Shown here one piece after another: positions 46,266 to 56,322 of a DNA stretch of 64,000 nucleotides. Position numbers and translations under genes: made by a program. Positions within the stretch are counted from its first letter, which is position 1, and every line of letters begins with the position of its first letter. The stretch is taken from positions 16,043,288-16,107,287 of the forward strand of contig OY986969.1 of NCBI GenBank assembly GCA_963920575.1, read 5' to 3'. A model generated the notes under the pieces. It was given only the letters and a program-made list of their open reading frames with translations. It did not search any database and was not told where the DNA came from. The DNA comes from Narthecium ossifragum (Eukaryota; Streptophyta; Magnoliopsida; Dioscoreales; Nartheciaceae).

Positions 46266-47124
46266 CGTACACCAGAATGCGATTTTGGTGGTTTTGCCCG
46301 CGGGGCTTGCCTTGATAGTTTGTTTACCGCTGTAATGGCAAGTTTAGTGATATTGCTATAAACTGCTGGGTGTTATCGCTTTGTGGTTGAACCGGGAGTG
46401 TGATGACTCCCAGGATGGTGGAGAATAAATGGGTTGACTGTATGCCCTTTATCGCTTTGTGGTTTACCGAGTGAGTCATGAACCTCATGAATGTTTAGTA
46501 TAAATGGGCGGAAGGTATGCCCTTGATTGTTGCATGTTTATACTGTTGCATGCCTTTCTCTTGTACGTGTATTGTTCATAGCATGCATTGTTAATTGGGG
46601 TTTGTCCCTAGTACTCCTGTATCATTTGCTAAGAGGTGCATGTTGTTACCCCGATGTGTGTCATCATGCTTGCTATCCAGCAGGGGTAAGGGTGTCCTCC
46701 ATGTGCTGAGTTTCTCCTTGTTGTGGCGAGAGAGGGGTACATGGACAACATGGGTTAGGAGGAGTTGGTCCTGATCCAACTGATGAGTGCATGAAAGTGC
46801 ACTCTGAATAGCCCTATAACTAATTTAACTACTGGATTTTTTATCTTTAATTAGTCTCTTTAGTACTATTTTTATACTTATATGTTACTTCACAAAGTTA
46901 TTTGGAATATCCAGGAAAGTGGACCTAAAGAACCAAAGATATGTCATATTCAGCATCAAATCTGTACCTGCTCAGAACGAATCAGATCATCTTCTATATT
47001 TGGTTGGAAAGCTCTTGAAGTCTAGTATCTGGAAAATTTTACGGTTCGTGATTTGGAGTTTCCTAGAGGAAGATTTGCTATTTTTAGTACGAGAGGTACA
47101 GACAAAGCAGTTACGGAAGAAGAA

Positions 47125-47443
47125 GATTGATCTGATGCTCAAAGGATCGATCTCCACCCAAGGAAGAGATCAATCTTCTAAGTGCAATTAATCCTGACAG
47201 AAAGCACCAATTCAAAGGATCGATCATCTCACACGAAAGGATCGATCATTTAAGTGAATTTTTACATGACAGAGAGCACGGATTGTAATGATCGATCTTC
47301 CATCATGGAATGATTGATCATCCACGGGGCGACACCAACGACACAAGAAGAAGATCGATCTTCACATCATACGAAGATCGATCCTTTGCGGGCATCGCCA
47401 GCAACTGATGAAAATGATCGATCTGATCCTTAAAAGATCGATA
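47125..47443. repeat. Paired GATCGATC cluster in an Athila LTR
   Basis: Pairs centred 47221.5/47243.5 and 47293.5/47315.5 are 22 bp apart; others are 20-23 (47148.5/47171.5, 47356.5/47379.5, 47419.5/47439.5). Pairs recur about every 60-75 bases. The spacer GACAGAGAGCAC at about 47268-47279 also occurs, inverted, in the long LTR at about 56721-56732. Confidence 0.93.
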
Positions 47444-47512
47444 TGAACCTGGGCGATCTAGAAGGGACCCAGTCTACGGAGAAAGAAGGTCGATCCTTTC
47501 CCAAAGATGATA

Positions 47513-50500
47513 TGTCGCGCCTCGACCCGCGAACGCCCAACTGGGCCGGGCGACACGAACCGAAACCTAACGAAACGCGGAAAATTTGGCGAGGGTTCCA
47601 TCTAATCTATTGGTCTCCCTACAATTCATCAAAAACACCCTCAAATTAAAAAAACAATAATTTAAGCAACCTCGAACCCAAGATTACAAATCTAAAATAA
47701 TTTAATATACATATCATCGGAGAGGGCAAGATCAAATACAACATATAACACTCCCGTAGGAGACTAACTAACAAAGGGTTTAAAGCAAGTAAATGATCAC
47801 CACCTCTCAGACTCCACCCAGCGCCGCCGCACCGCCGACCAACTGCCCGGTAGAGGCCACCGAAAAGGAGCTAACGCCTGCACCTGCACCTGCAAAACAC
47901 AGCCCGGGTAGGAGTGAGCAACTAAGCTCAGCAGAGAAACTACACTACGACACACAAAAAGAAGAGGGAAACGCAATAGTGTCGCCCTCAAGTAAGACCT
48001 GGATGTATACAGAGGTTCCATAACCCCACCACGTGTCCTTGAGGCCCACGATCATGGTCTTCCAGAAGAACTGGTCACATGATAGGTCGCACTCAGTAAG
48101 CAGGAAACAACACTGCTGGCTCACAAGTAGGGAAACGGCACTGTAGGCGGGAAATGGCACGGCTGAGTAGGCAACCCCTCTACTCTACAGTCATCACAGT
48201 GGGACACCGGCTACACCTCAGCATCCAACTTGAGGCCGACACGACCTCTACAATCTTCAAGCAATACGTGTACCAGTCCTCTAGGCCTATCATCGAATTT
48301 GACTGTACACCACAATTCAAACCGGCTGTAAACTACCCAACCCCGGTCCTAGGGCTAAATTCGAGCTTCCAGCCTCGGGACGAGATGGTATAAATTTTAT
48401 ATCTGGCAAGTATACGATCGGTATGATCTATATAGCAGCAACACGAGTATCGTACCCACAGAGATTTGTAAAGATTATTAGAATAAAACGCTAAATAACA
48501 TAGAAGAAAGAAAATAAGGAAGGAAAAGTAAGAAATATGAAGTATCGAAAATAGAAGATCTAATAACGAAATAAGAAAACGATAAAAATATGATGGATGA
48601 ATACTAAGGTTCCGATTTCACCATAACATCTTCATTCTATGCATTGAATCAACGAAATCTCAATTTAATTCCAATGGCTCATTCCTCCGGTATGATTATC
48701 CGTTCGATCGCGGTCTTCACCAAGTACCCTCAATTAACCCTAGCTAATGAACCCATAACTAAGTGTTAATCAAGAATCCATTAAGCTCTGAAGAACAATT
48801 ATGAACCAAGAATTATCTTAGCTTGAACTCGGCTTCGACATAAACTCATTCATTCATAGATCCTGCAAGATTAGGGAATGAACCCTCGCCTAATCTCGCA
48901 TAAAACAATCTACAGTACTTCTATTGGCCAGATAAAGGTATTTAAGATCTCAGTTAAAATAATGAATGAAACAAGGAAAATAAACTGATTAAATAATCAT
49001 GATTCAATAACATAGAATGATTCAGTTAGTGCTACATCGGTTCCTTAGCAAAGGGATTAACCACTCATGTTCATCATGAAAACAACCAAGATATTCATAA
49101 GAAAGATAAGAAAGAAAAACCCTAGATCTTTATGCGGTCTTCTCCCCTCCTTCCGACCGTCAAAACTCCTCCAATAGTGCTGGCTAACCCCCCTTGTATG
49201 TCTTGGACGACTTCCTTAAATATGGGTAAGAAACCCTAACTTTACTTCAACCTTTGGATTAAATCTGGTTCGTTCGTTTTCATATCGTCCAACAAGCGAT
49301 CGATCTTCTTTAGGATAGAGATCGATCTTCTTTATTTTCTCAATTTTCATAACCAGGTTCACCCCGACCAAGATCGATCGTCTTTTGGAAAGGATCGATC
49401 TTCTTTCCTAAGTATTTACTGTTTTGCCATTCAGACTGCGCCAATGGTACTAAAATTGCCGTAACTTCCTCTAGCAAACTCCAAATCACGAATCGTAAAA
49501 TTCTCCTGAAACTAGACTTCAAGAGCGTTCCAACCATATATAGAAGATGATCTGGTTCGTTCTGAGCAGGTACAGATTTGATGTTGAATATGACATATCT
49601 TTGCTTCTTTAGCCCCACTTTCCTGCATATTCCAAATAAGTTTGTGAAGCAACATATAAGTGTAAAAATAGTACTAAAGAGACTGATTAATGATGACAAA
49701 TCCAGTAATTAAACTAGTTATAAGGCTATTCAAAGTGCACTTTCATGCACTCATCAGGACGGCGACCTACATATCGCCCACGTCCTAAGCATGCAACTAA
49801 TGCAAAACAAGGTCTGAGCTCGGCACTCTGCCGGCCGGGGGTGGTGAACATATATGTAAGGTCTGGAACTGCTGCAGTGGTACACCACCAACTGCCAGCC
49901 CACTTATTCTAAATATCCCAGGAGTAATCACTCTCCTAGTTCACCACTGCCCCTAATATGGGGCTAGCGTGCTCAAGAGTACGTACAATATATAAAGCTA
50001 TAAGGAAAACTGTATAAACAAACCCCCACGGGCAAAACCAATGAAAACTCCTCTCTGCCATCAAAGGATCGATCTTTTCCTAATCGATCTTGTTGGGTTC
50101 TCCGGCGAACCTCAGGCGAAAAATACCGTCGGAAAACTCCACCACATCCCACAAAACCTTGAGATCTGGTAGTACGAAGGAGCACGAGTCCAAAACCGGT
50201 GGAAATACTACAAATTAACAAGCATGCATCAAGATCTAAGCAAAAAAAGATCACAATCAACTCAAATTCACAAAAATCGGAAAACAAACGTAGGTAGGGT
50301 AGAGCAGCTTCAATCCCAGCTGCTAAGCCTTGGATCGTCCCAAATCTCTTCAAAATCCAGCAGCTCTGAACTCAAGAACTCGGATTTCAAAAGGGATTTA
50401 AGGAAGAGGGTTACGTCCGTTTTATAGACAAACGAACCGACCTATGAATGATCTTTAATGACGATCGCACCTTGACTTTTTGGCGTTAAAAGATCGATCT

Positions 50501-50733
50501 TCTAGCAAGGAAAGATCGATCCCTTAGGTGCAGAAAGCTAGATTTGGGCTAAAACTCAAGCAAAAGCCCGGATCTTTCGATCCCGGGTCCACCTAACCTT
50601 TCTAATCAAACAATAACACAAACATGGTCAGTGTGTGCACACACGGGTGTGAAACAAACCAACAAGGCGCAATTTATCAAATTGCCCGTGCAGTCTACAA
50701 CGAGCCCCAGGGGTAGAGGGACAGGTCCTCACA
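47513..50733 (-). mobile_element. Long LTR, minus strand, inside the Athila LTR
   Basis: Plus-strand ends TGTCGCGCCTCGACCC (47513) and AGGTCCTCACA (50733). Flanks TGATA (47508-47512) and TAATC (50734-50738) each differ by one base from TGATC, the sequence expected in the interrupted Athila LTR, so a decayed duplication is likely. Net length without its own insertion is about 1.85 kb. It carries a GATCGATC pair centred 50495.5/50517.5 (22 bp). Confidence 0.85.
48383..49756 (-). mobile_element. Athila-type solo LTR, TSD GGACG
   Basis: On the minus strand it starts TGATGAGTGCATGAAAGTGC and ends ...TATACTTGCCAGATATAAAAT with a degraded terminus. Perfect GGACG duplications flank it (48378-48382, 49757-49761), and the host LTR reads on across the joined flanks as in the sister copy near 53670. 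It is of the same family as 46781-51729. GATCGATC pairs are centred 49301.5/49323.5 (22 bp) and 49375.5/49396.5 (21 bp). Confidence 0.92.
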
Positions 50734-51735
50734 TAATCGATCTTAGTCGGGGCGAACCAGGTTACGTAAATTGAGAAAAGAGAGAATATCGATTTTTATC
50801 CTTAAGAAGATCGATGCCTTGTCGGACGACCTGAAAACGAACGGACCAGATTTAATGGAAAGGCTGAAATAAAGTTATGGTTTCTTACCCATATTTAAGG
50901 AAGTCGTCCAAGATATAAAAGAGGGGGTCGGCCAACACTATTGAAAGAGTTTTGAAGGCCGGAAAGAGGGGAGAAGACCGCATGAGGATCTAGGGTTTTT
51001 CTTTCTTTTCTTTCTTATGAATAGCGTGGTTGTTTTTATGATGAACATGAGTGGCTAATCCCTTTCCTAAGGTTCCGATGTAGCCCTAACTGAATCATTC
51101 TATGTTATTGAATTAATGTTTTAATCAATTTATATTTCTTGTTGCATTCATTATTATAATTGTGATCTTCATGTTTTTACTTGGCCACTAGAAGTACTGT
51201 AGATTGTTTTATGCGAGATTAGGAGAAGGTTCATTCCCTAATCTTGCAAGATCTATGAATGAATGAGTTTATGTCGAAGCTGAGTTCAAGCTAAGATAAT
51301 TCTTGGTTCATAATTTTTCTTCAGAGATTAATGGATTCTTGATTAACACTTAGTTATGGGTTCATTAGCTAGGGTTAATTGAGGGTACTTTGTGAAGACC
51401 ACGATCGAATGGATCATCATACCGGAAGAACGAGCCCTTGGTATTAAATTGAGATTTTGTTGATTCAATGCATAGAATAAGGATGTTATGGTGAAATTGG
51501 AACCTTAGTACGCATCCATCATATTTCCATCGTTTTCTTATTTCGTTATTAGATCTTCTATTTTCGATACTTCATATTTCTTACTTTCCCTTCATTATTT
51601 TCTTTCTTCTATGTTCTTTAGCGTTTTACTCCAATAATCTCTACAAATCTCTGTGGATACGATACTCGTCTTGCTGCTATATTGATTACACCGATTCATA
51701 TACTTGTGAGATATAAAATTTATTCATCAAGCTTT

Positions 51736-51753
51736 TGGCGTCGTTGCCAGGGA
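51736..51753 (+). promoter_or_regulatory. Athila primer binding site
   Basis: TGGCGTCGTTGCCAGGGA lies six bases after the LTR. It resembles the TGGCGCCGTTGCCGGGGA site (tRNA-Asp type) used by Athila elements, with two changes. Confidence 0.8.
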
Positions 51754-51778
51754 TTTGATTAGAGTTTATTAGTAGTGA

Positions 51779-52868
51779 ATGCAAGGTCGCCGATCACGGA
51801 TAGAAAAGTTGTTGCCCATGAACGATAACGTAGATCAAATTGGGTGTAAGAAATGATCTAACAAAGACAACCTGTCCACATCAGATCTAGGATTTCAACA
51901 AGATGAACAAGAGGAGATGGAGCTTAATAACAATGTACGTCCTTTGGAGGAGTACGTGAGGCCTACTGTTTCTACCTCACCTTCATGCATTGCGTTACCC
52001 GCAGAGGCTAGGAATTATGAACTTAAAAATCTACATTTTTCTATGCTTCCTGAATTTCATGATTTACCTTCTGAAGATGCATTGACTTTTGTGAAAGATT
52101 ATTATGTTATGATTTAGACTTTTCTTCTAGGTGGCATTACTGAAGATCAACTGAGGATGCGATGTTTTCCTTACACCCTGAAAGATAAAGCTAAGAGGTG
52201 GCTGATGTCGTTGCCTCCTGGAACACTCACTAATTGGGATTCAATTTATAACAAGTTTATCAGCAAATTTATTCCCATGCCATGACTACCAACTTAAGGA
52301 TGCAAATTCCAAATTTTCAGCAATCTGATGGAGAACCATTCTATGAAGCATGGGATAGATTTAAAATGCTTTTGATGCAATGTCTCTATCATAACTACTC
52401 TTTAGAAAATCAGATGCAATATTTTTATGATGGGCTACATCTTTCTTGTCAGACTATGGCAGATAATGCTGCAGGTGGAGCGATGTACAAAAAGACACCA
52501 CCAGAGGCATATGAAATTTATGAGATGCTAGGATCCAACTCGTAGCAGAGAGACACGAGGAATAAGGCGAGAGGCATCTATGAGCTTAACCAGAACGACG
52601 ACATGGCAAGGCAGATCGCATCACTCAATAAGAAGATGGACGCGATGATGTCCCCACAAGCAAAACCGGTTGAGGTTTGTTCAATTTGTAATATTATTGG
52701 TCATAAGTTTGATTCATTTCCTTCTGGTAGTGAATTTCCTGAATATGTGCAAGAACAAGCTAATTTGATGAATGCTTATAACTCGAGACCTAGATTTGAT
52801 CCGTATGCAAATACTTACAATCCTGGTTGGAGGGAGCATCCGAATTTTTCATGGAAAAATACTGCTAA
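51779..52868 (+). pseudogene. Athila gag (capsid), interrupted
   Basis: ATG at 51779 opens with MQGRRSRIEKLLPMNDNVDQ. Same-frame stops occur at 51854-51856 (TGA) and 52115-52117 (TAG). Then follow ITEDQLRMRCFPYTLKDKAK, RWLMSLPPGTLTNWD, a frameshift near 52280, FQQSDGEPFYEAWDRFKMLL and DGLHLSCQTMADNAAGG. The end carries a zinc-knuckle-like CSICNIIGHKFDSFP and YANTYNPGWREHPNFSW. This order is the Athila gag. A long LTR cuts it at 52869 right after SWKNTAN; the rest of this element is not in the window. Confidence 0.87.
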
Positions 52869-53735
52869 TGTCGCGTCCCGACCCGCGAAAGCCCAACCGA
52901 GCCAGGCGACGCGAACCGGAATATAACGAAACGCGAAAAATTTGGCGAGAATTCCCTCTAACCTATTAGTCTCCCTAGCAATTCATCAAACACCCTCAAT
53001 TAAAAGACAACAATAAATTACAAGCCTCGAACCTCGGATTACAAAACTCAAAAGAAGTCAATATACATATCCTTGAAGAGAGGAAGATTCAAATACAACA
53101 TTCACTCCCGTAAAAGGCTAACTAACATAGGTTAAAAGCTGTAAAAGATCGTCACCTCTCAAACTCCGCCTGGCGCCGCCGCACCGCCAACCAACTACCC
53201 GGTAGGGGCCACCGAAGAGAAGCTAACGCCTGCACCAGGAAAACGCAGCCCGGGTAGGAGTGAGCAACTAAGCTCAGCTGGGAACTATACTACGACACAC
53301 AGAAGGAAGAGGGAAACGCAACAGTGTGACCCTGAGGCCCACGATCATGGTCTTCCAGATGAACTGGTCACATGATGGGTCACTCTCAGTAAGCAGGAAA
53401 CAACACTGCTGGCTCACAAGCAGGGAACGACACTGTAGGTGGGAAATGGCACCGCTTAGTAGACAACTCCTCTACTCAAGAGTCAACACAGTGGGACACC
53501 GGTTACACCTCAGCATCCGACTCAAGGCCGACACGACCTCTACAATCACCAAGCAACAGGTGTACCAGTCATCTAGGCCCATCATCGAATTTGACTGGAT
53601 ACCATAATTCAAACTGGGTCCAAACTACCCAACCCCGGTCCTAGGGCTAAATCCGAGCTTCCAGCCTCGTGATGGCGACCCACAAATCGCCCACGCCCTA
53701 ACCATGCAACTAATGCACAACAGGGATCTTCATTA
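52869..53735 (-). mobile_element. Long LTR, minus strand, 3' part
   Basis: Begins (plus strand) TGTCGCGTCCCGACCCGC at 52869, after GCTAA (52864-52868). It closely follows 47513-48377 and 49762-49800, then switches at about 53735 into the sequence carrying the PMD gene. The 5' part of this LTR is not found beyond. Confidence 0.78.
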
Positions 53736-53979
53736 ATTTAATGAACTTACAAGTAGAACAGGAATGTAATAGAAATCCAAGCGCGTAGGCTGGTTACAAG
53801 AGTGTGTGTGTGTGTGTGAGAGTACATAGTGAAAAGAAGTCTATTTATATCATACGAGCGCTAATAGCCGTTCTCGTCTGGATTGATCATGGTGTAATTA
53901 AAGGGGATCGTGGCGTAACTGTGTTATAACTTCTTTACACGTTCAAGTCTTTGGTCGATAAAGGCTTCATGATCACATA

Positions 53980-54135
53980 TGGCCGATGATCTTTCATTGT
54001 ACATGTGACCATCACGCTTGGTCGATGATATTTTCTTGCACACATCATAATTGTCTTTGGCCGATGACTCTTCCTTGTATATGCCTCAATTGTATTTGGT
54101 TGATACATCTTCCCTGCACATCAAACATTTCACCG
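53980..54135 (+). repeat. 39-bp tandem repeat upstream of the PMD frame
   Basis: The word TGGYYGATGAY begins at 53980, 54019, 54058 and 54097, each exactly 39 bases apart, followed by a variable pyrimidine-rich TTTCNTTGYACAT. A weaker unit starts near 53951 (TTGGTCGATAA). Confidence 0.88.
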
Positions 54136-54572
54136 ACTAGATGAGTTGGGCGATCAAAATATAAGCCATCGTTCATATCCATTATGCCCACATGTCAATC
54201 ATTGATTAGTTAGCCATTATTTTGGCTAATATTTTGCCCCGATGCGGTGATCGAGGAATGTTTTTTTAATGATGTGATGACCGAATATGATGCAATTTGA
54301 CCGTTTTACTTATTTGTTCAAACATAATCATCACAACTTTCTGGGAAGTTGTACTGTTGCGCCGTTTATACTTTCTATCCAATTTTTTTCGGATCCCGCA
54401 TTTAATGTGACGCCAAAAGTTCCTTATTTAAACCATATCTTTTGGCTTAGAGAGAACTTTACTTCCTTTGTTATCTTCTTTCGGCCGCTAGGGTTTTATT
54501 TCCTCCACCTATCATTGCAGCGGCATCTTAGTTCTCTTCTCCATTCCCGCAACAATTTCTCCATTAATCATT

Positions 54573-55463
54573 ATGGTTTGTGAAGTTAAGGCTGATGACG
54601 GCATCCAGAAGGACGCGAATGCAGCCTATGCAGAGTTTAATGAAGTAATGAAGTCGGATGAAGTACGGAGTGGATACCTAGCTCGGGATGGTGCTTTTGA
54701 TTCCAGGTCATTTATTCTTGGTCCTTGTTTTAGTTCTGAGACCATCCCTTACCTTTCACCTGAGGCCATGGTTATTTTTAGTTCATTCCCTCTTTCTGAC
54801 AATTTGTCTTTTTCTCAAAATCTTAATCTTTCTGCCCTGTCATCAAGGAGTCTTATTTCTCCATGGCATTTGGGCGATAATAAATTTATTGAGTGGCATA
54901 GTAGAATGATTAATCATCCTGAATAAAAGATGATTTTTTCTTATGCTGGTATATTATACTTCCTAAATTTGAGCACTAGGATTCCCAATCAAGACCCTAA
55001 CTTGCTAACCTCGTCGTTCCTTTTTTGGTCGACAGAATACAATAATTTTGTTTTTCCTTTTGGTACAATCACCATTATCTTATTAGACATATCACTTTTG
55101 ACTGGCCTTTCTCCACTTGGTGAGCTCATATCGGCCATTATGCTATTACCTCAGTAGCGTGACATGGTTTTTGACACCGATAAGAATTACGGTGTTTTTA
55201 TTAATGCTTATGCAAAGCTCAAGGAGACTAATGATCCTCCAAACTCCCGTTAATGTTTAGCTTTTATATATTATTGGCTTTGTAAATTTGTTTTTCGTGC
55301 TCCCGCTAAAAGACTAGTTAAAGGATATATCAAACTTGCCCAAGAAATCGCTGCTGGAAAGCAAGTTCTCTCTCCTTTCTCCTTTATTTTGTCGGCCATT
55401 TATAGAGGTATTTGCTTGACTCTTGATCAATTGAGAGAGGGTGGTGGATTAAAACGTACATCT
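54573..55463 (+). pseudogene. Plant mobile domain (PMD, aminotransferase-like) pseudogene
   Basis: One reading frame from ATG 54573 stays in register to 55463 except for three stops (TAA 54924-54926, TAG 55155-55157, TAA 55251-55253). It contains PWHLGDNKFIEWHSRM, TEYNNFVFPFGTITIILLDI, SLLTGLSPLGE, NYGVFINAYAKLKETN, CLAFIYYWLCKFVF and KGYIKLAQEIAAGKQ. The 'FPFG.TI.LLDISLLTGL' and 'YWLCKFVF' phrases mark the PMD family, found in plant transposons and in MAIN/MAIL1-type host proteins. The C-terminus is cut by a long LTR (junction about 55465). There is no frameshift, so decay is recent or a single lineage of stops. Confidence 0.8.
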
Positions 55464-56067
55464 GTCCCTCTGAGACCTCAAACGCCTCCGGAAGTCGACG
55501 CGCCGCCAAGACCTGATCCAGCTGGAACCACCGACGATGAGCTGACGCCTGCACCTGCAAACGCAGCCCGGGTAGGAGTGAGCAATAAGCTCAGTAGGGT
55601 TATACTCTACTCTACGTCACACAGGAAAAAGGGGAAACTACAAAGTCCCGGGTTCTGTCTCATCTCTAAGGGAAACTCACGTTTCGTCCACCGCCTACCC
55701 CAGGGCACGCGCTTTGTAACCTCAACTATCAACAGCCGTCCCTCTCAACCACCAAGCGCCCTGCGCTGAAAACCAAAGGGGTAGGATCCAGGGCAGCACG
55801 TAACTTCCCTTAACACGGATACTAAGCATGAGACGAGAACTCTGGGTGACCTCTTGTGAGGACCCGTCCCTCCCCTCCTGTGGCTCGCTGTGGACCGCAA
55901 GGGCAATTTGGTAAATTACACCTTGTCGGCTAGTTCCACACTCGCGCTTGTACACACACTGACCATGTTTGTGGTAATGTTTGTTTAGGATGGTTAGTGG
56001 GACCCGGGATCGAAAGATCCGGACTTAGGCTTGAATTCTCGCCTAAGTTTAGCTTTCAGCACAAAAA

Positions 56068-56166
56068 GGATCGATCCTCTCTAGCTAAGAGATCGATCCT
56101 CTTGTGCCAGAAAGTCAAGTGAGATCGTCATGAGGTGATCGATCCTTCCTTGGGTAAGGATCGATC
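56068..56166. repeat. Two GATCGATC pairs upstream of the TATA box
   Basis: Centres 56072.5/56094.5 and 56140.5/56162.5. Both pairs are 22 bp wide and the pair-to-pair period is 68. Confidence 0.96.
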
Positions 56167-56189
56167 CTTCATAGGTCGGTTCGTTTGCC

Positions 56190-56196
56190 TATAAAG
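56190..56196 (+). promoter_or_regulatory. TATA box of the long LTR
   Basis: TATAAAG in GTTTGCC|TATAAAG. The same place in sister copies reads CTATAAAAC (reverse strand near 7086 and 50420). It lies about 24 bases after the last palindrome of the upstream cluster. Confidence 0.65.
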
Positions 56197-56322
56197 CAGA
56201 AGAACCTTCTTCCTTCAAATCCTTTTGAAAACCCGGCGATTTGAGCTCGGATCTTGGGATTTTCGAAGGCGTTGAGGACGATCCAAGGCCTAGCTGCTTG
56301 GATCTAAGCTGTGTTTGCTCCG

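Larger units (their letters stand above)
44855..46780 (+). mobile_element. Long LTR, left part, second shell of the nest
   Basis: Starts TGTGAGGACATGTCCCTC at 44855 (preceded by TTGGG) and is homologous, in opposite orientation, to 28672-31002. It is interrupted at 46780 by an Athila LTR. It carries GGATCGATCC clusters at 45013-45083 and 45850-46265 and a GGTAGGTGTTCTACC hairpin-like donor site at 45463. Confidence 0.82.
46781..51729 (+). repeat. 5' LTR of a plus-strand Athila element, split by an insertion
   Basis: Left part 46781-47512 starts TGATGAGTGCATGAAAGTGC; right part 50734-51729 ends TTATTCATCA, giving TGATGA...TCATCA inverted ends. Both parts align in order with the Athila-type solo LTR at 48383-49756. 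Without the insertion it is about 1.7 kb. It is preceded by CCAAC (46776-46780, expected duplication) and followed by an Athila primer site and gag. GATCGATC pairs lie at 47125-47443 and near 50737-50815. Confidence 0.87.
53736..55465 (+). mobile_element. Fragment bearing a plant mobile domain gene
   Basis: A 1.7-kb stretch unlike its LTR neighbours: a TG microsatellite (about 53800-53818), a 39-bp tandem repeat (53980-54135), a TATA-like CTTATTTAAACC near 54419 and a PMD reading frame from 54573. Left and right junctions both lie in truncated long LTRs. PMD sequences travel in several transposon types; the class here is not determined. Confidence 0.6.
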
